From: SZUA-309 sp965230005
Lineage (GTDB): Bacteria; Pseudomonadota; Gammaproteobacteria; Pseudomonadales; Azotimanducaceae
NCBI GenBank assembly: GCA_965230005.1
Contig: OZ245934.1
Coordinates: forward strand, 1,488,001 to 1,552,000
Reading direction: 5' to 3'
DNA: 64,000 bases
Part shown: positions 61,831-64,000 of the stretch, in pieces
Layout: each line of letters starts with the position of its first letter
Numbering within the stretch: the first letter of the stretch is position 1
Program-made: the position numbers and the translations under genes
Notes under the pieces: model-generated
What the model was told of the DNA's origin: nothing
Database searches by the model: none
What the model saw: only the letters and a program-made list of their open reading frames with translations

Positions 61831-63435
61831 CTAAGGTTCGGATCCGTCGATCAGCGCCTTGAGCGCCTGCAGCGTGTCCGCATCGGCGGGCTGCTTGTCC
61901 TTACGCCAGCGCGCAATTCTCGGAAAACGCACGGCGACGCCGGACTTGTGCCGCTTTGACGCTGCGACGTTTTCGAAGTGCAGCTGAAACACCTGCTCCG
62001 GCGCCACCGCGCGAACGGGACCGAACTTGTCGATGGTGTTTGCCCGTATCCAGCGGTCCAGCTCGCGGATCTCTGCATTGTCCAGACCGCTGTAGGCCTT
62101 CGCCACGGGAACCAGGGTGTCGTGCTCGTTCCAGACTGCAAAGGTGTAATCCGTGTACAGGCTGGCTCTCCGGCCATGACCCGACTGCGCGTAAATCATC
62201 ACCGCATCTATTTCGAGCGGATCGATCTTCCACTTCCACCAGTCACCCCGCTCGCGGCCAACGCCGTAGGCGGAAGCGGCGCGCTTCAACATCAATCCTT
62301 CCACGCGACGCGCGCGACTCGAGCCCCGCGCCTCGAGAAGCTCCCGCCAGGCCGCAAAGGGAACGAGCGGCGAGCAGCTGAACGCCTCACGCCCGCCGAG
62401 CAGGGACTCCAGCCTTTCCCGGCGTTCGCGCAGCGGTCGCGACCGGAGATCTTCGCCCTCAGACTCCAGCAGATCATAGGCCATGAAGCGGCAGGGCACG
62501 TCCGCCAGCAGCTTCCGTCCCACCTGCTTGCGGCCGATACGCCGCTGCAGGTCCGCGAAAGGCAGCGGCGCATCGTCGCCCCAGGCAAGAATTTCGCCGT
62601 CGAGGACCGTACCGTCGGGTAGACCGTCCGCCGCGGCGGTGATCTCCGGAAACTGCGTTGAGACGAGCTCCTCTCCACGCGACCAGAGCCAGGCTTCACC
62701 ACGTCGCCGAACGAGCTGGCCGCGGATACCGTCCCATTTCCACTCGGCGAACCAGTCTGCCGCTGCACCCAGGGTGTCCGCCTCGGCCTCGAGGGGTGAG
62801 GCGAGAAAATAGGGATAAGGCCGGCTGGCATCGGCATCGCTCAGATCGCTGCTGAACAGCCCGTTGAAGTTCGCGGCCGTTGGCGTCCAGTGACCCATGA
62901 GGCGATGAAAGATGGCGTGGGCAGCCACACCGGACCACTCGGCAAGGGCGCGAACGACCAGACGCTTGGCGACACCCACCCGCAAGGCGCCGGTCATGAG
63001 CTTGTTGAAGATAAACAGTTCCAGCGTATCAAGGCGCGACCAGGCCTCATCAAGGGCAGCCTGCTGCGCCTCCGGCGCTTCTTTGCGTCGTGCTTCGATC
63101 CAGGCCACTGCTTCCGCGAGACTGGGCGACCAGGGGTGTTCTACACGCCGGTTCGGCACGGCATCCACGAGGAGCGCGATGGTTTCCGCCTTATCCCCAA
63201 CGGCGTCGTAGCAGGCATCGAACATCCAGTCCGTGACCCCTGCATGGGCCGCGGCCCATTCGTTCATGTCACGACTTCTGATGGGACTCCGGAGACGATC
63301 ACCACAGAGAAAAAACACGGCCCAGGCGGCGTCCTCCGCGGGAGCATCAGCAAAGTAGGCAACCATCGCCGCGGTCTTCGTTTTCGTCGAGTTGCTCGCA
63401 TCGAGGGCCTCATAGAGTTCGGCGAAGCGGCGCAT
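61831..63435 (-). CDS. ATP-dependent DNA ligase, LigB-type of the ligase-associated damage response
   Basis: Predicted 534-residue ligase that would seal nicks after repair. The adenylation motif is W-K233-W-D235-G236-I-R-G (KxDG), preceded by a helical N-terminal domain of about 200 residues and followed by the OB-fold with R-F-P-R-I-A-R-W near the C terminus. The ATG overlaps the stop of the exonuclease gene by ATGA. In many bacteria this ligase forms a conserved cluster with a beta-lactamase-fold exonuclease, a DEXH helicase and a phosphoesterase; two of the four are seen here, the others may lie beyond the edge. Confidence 0.92.
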   Translation of the reverse strand: MRRFAELYEALDASNSTKTKTAAMVAYFADAPAEDAAWAVFFLCGDRLRSPIRSRDMNEWAAAHAGVTDWMFDACYDAVGDKAETIALLVDAVPNRRVEHPWSPSLAEAVAWIEARRKEAPEAQQAALDEAWSRLDTLELFIFNKLMTGALRVGVAKRLVVRALAEWSGVAAHAIFHRLMGHWTPTAANFNGLFSSDLSDADASRPYPYFLASPLEAEADTLGAAADWFAEWKWDGIRGQLVRRRGEAWLWSRGEELVSTQFPEITAAADGLPDGTVLDGEILAWGDDAPLPFADLQRRIGRKQVGRKLLADVPCRFMAYDLLESEGEDLRSRPLRERRERLESLLGGREAFSCSPLVPFAAWRELLEARGSSRARRVEGLMLKRAASAYGVGRERGDWWKWKIDPLEIDAVMIYAQSGHGRRASLYTDYTFAVWNEHDTLVPVAKAYSGLDNAEIRELDRWIRANTIDKFGPVRAVAPEQVFQLHFENVAASKRHKSGVAVRFPRIARWRKDKQPADADTLQALKALIDGSEP

Positions 63436-64000
63436 CAGTCGTCCTCATCACCGTAGGCGGTGCTGAGCGCCCGGGCATCAATGCCCTGCTCCACAAGGTA
63501 GCGAACCAGCATGTCTGTGCGCCCATGGGTCGCCAACACCTGGCGAGCGCCGGTTGCCTGTACGGTCTCGACGATACCGGGCCAGTCAACGTGGTCCGAC
63601 AGCACAAAGCCGCGATCCCAGCCGCGGCCCCGGCGGATACCACGCACGCGCATCCAGCCGGAGGCAAAACCGGTTTCGACGTTGCGGAACCGTTTCATCC
63701 AGGTGCTGCGACTTGCCGATGGGGGCGCGAGCACCAGTTCACCAGCAAAGCCATCCTTGCGGGTGGCCTGCGTGGCGTTGATCGTTTCCGGCAGGGCCAC
63801 GCCATCCCGGCGGTAAGCTTCGGTCAGCGCTTCCAGGGCGCCATGGATGTAGATCGGGCGGTCGCAGCGCACATGCAGCTCCGCCAACAGACGTTGTGCC
63901 TTGCCGAGCGCATAACAGAACAGCATGGAACACCGACCTGACGCCCGGTTGCCTTCCCACCAGCCGAGAACAGCTTCGGCAACGCGCTCCGGCGGATCCC
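63435..64000 (-). CDS. Ligase-associated beta-lactamase-fold exonuclease (5' part outside window)
   Basis: The C-terminal 188 residues of an open frame that continues past the right edge. Segments such as M-L-F-C-Y-A-L-G-K-A-Q-R-L, P-I-Y-I-H-G-A and A-T-H-G-R-T-D-M-L match the beta-CASP part of SNM1/Pso2-like exonucleases of the ligase-associated DNA damage response. The metal-binding HxHxDH lies in the missing part, so activity cannot be judged. Coupled to the ligase gene by ATGA overlap. Confidence 0.88.
   Translation of the reverse strand, partial: DPPERVAEAVLGWWEGNRASGRCSMLFCYALGKAQRLLAELHVRCDRPIYIHGALEALTEAYRRDGVALPETINATQATRKDGFAGELVLAPPSASRSTWMKRFRNVETGFASGWMRVRGIRRGRGWDRGFVLSDHVDWPGIVETVQATGARQVLATHGRTDMLVRYLVEQGIDARALSTAYGDEDD

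Overview
The window is GC-rich, densely coded bacterial DNA with no phage, IS element or CRISPR array. A CsrA homologue, a CYP153-like P450, several clusters of non-haem Fe(II)/2-oxoglutarate oxygenases, a MoxR/VWA (Bat-like) operon and an ATP-dependent LigB-type repair ligase together suggest a free-living aerobic gammaproteobacterium, probably marine. This is inferred from gene content only; no rRNA is present. The only RNA gene seen is a tRNA-Gly(GCC).

The most striking content is selenium biology hidden by in-frame TGA codons. Three genes look broken at a TGA but read correctly if it is selenocysteine (Sec, U). They are a UGSC-family protein (5158-5679, minus; U-G-S-C), a divergent thioredoxin/redoxin-like protein (7347-8438, plus; W-A-P-Y-U-G-C), and selenophosphate synthetase SelD itself (47535-48596, plus; C-G-U-A-A-K). 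Each TGA is followed about 17-20 nt later by the apical loop of a potential hairpin. In selD the loop is GGTC on a 6-bp stem. The UGSC gene abuts a two-domain thioredoxin/UGSC-partner gene (5680-7254).

Layout. 0.1-5 kb: sulfatase, beta-propeller lipoprotein, MDR oxidoreductase, then a tandem palindromic repeat. 5-8.4 kb: selenoprotein locus. 8.6-12.5 kb: operon of TauD-like dioxygenase, P1/NylC-like hydrolase, M20 peptidase and SDR. 12.5-15 kb: M14/AstE-like hydrolase and GCS2 ligase. 15-25 kb: membrane proteins, P450, methyltransferase, NSS transporter, CstA, GT39, small conserved proteins. 25.4-36.9 kb: a bidirectional locus with a PPIase, three HupE/UreJ genes, a fused spermidine-synthase-like membrane protein and a 2OG oxygenase on minus, opposed by a DUF3604 (PHP-like) protein, an EF-hand protein and two 2OG oxygenases on plus. 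37.5-45 kb: HpaB-like monooxygenase, GST, tRNA-Gly, and an MFS-HyuA-HyuB operon. 45-49.8 kb: DsrE-like and DUF2846 proteins, AraC regulator, selD, csrA, a heptanucleotide repeat array and a duplicated winged-helix regulator. 49.8-58.8 kb: PAS-GAF-GGDEF protein, SDR, then the seven-gene MoxR/Bat operon. 58.8-64 kb: HTH protein, beta-lactamase-fold hydrolase, histidine phosphatase, membrane-anchored protein, and the LigB/exonuclease pair cut by the window edge.

How the genes may work together. SelD makes selenophosphate for the Sec in SelD and in the two redox selenoproteins. SelA, SelB and tRNA-Sec are not in the window and must lie elsewhere if this reading is right. The 25-37 kb locus looks like one undescribed functional unit. 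It combines putative metal import, a metal-dependent hydrolase-like exported protein and several hydroxylases. Its substrate cannot be read from sequence.
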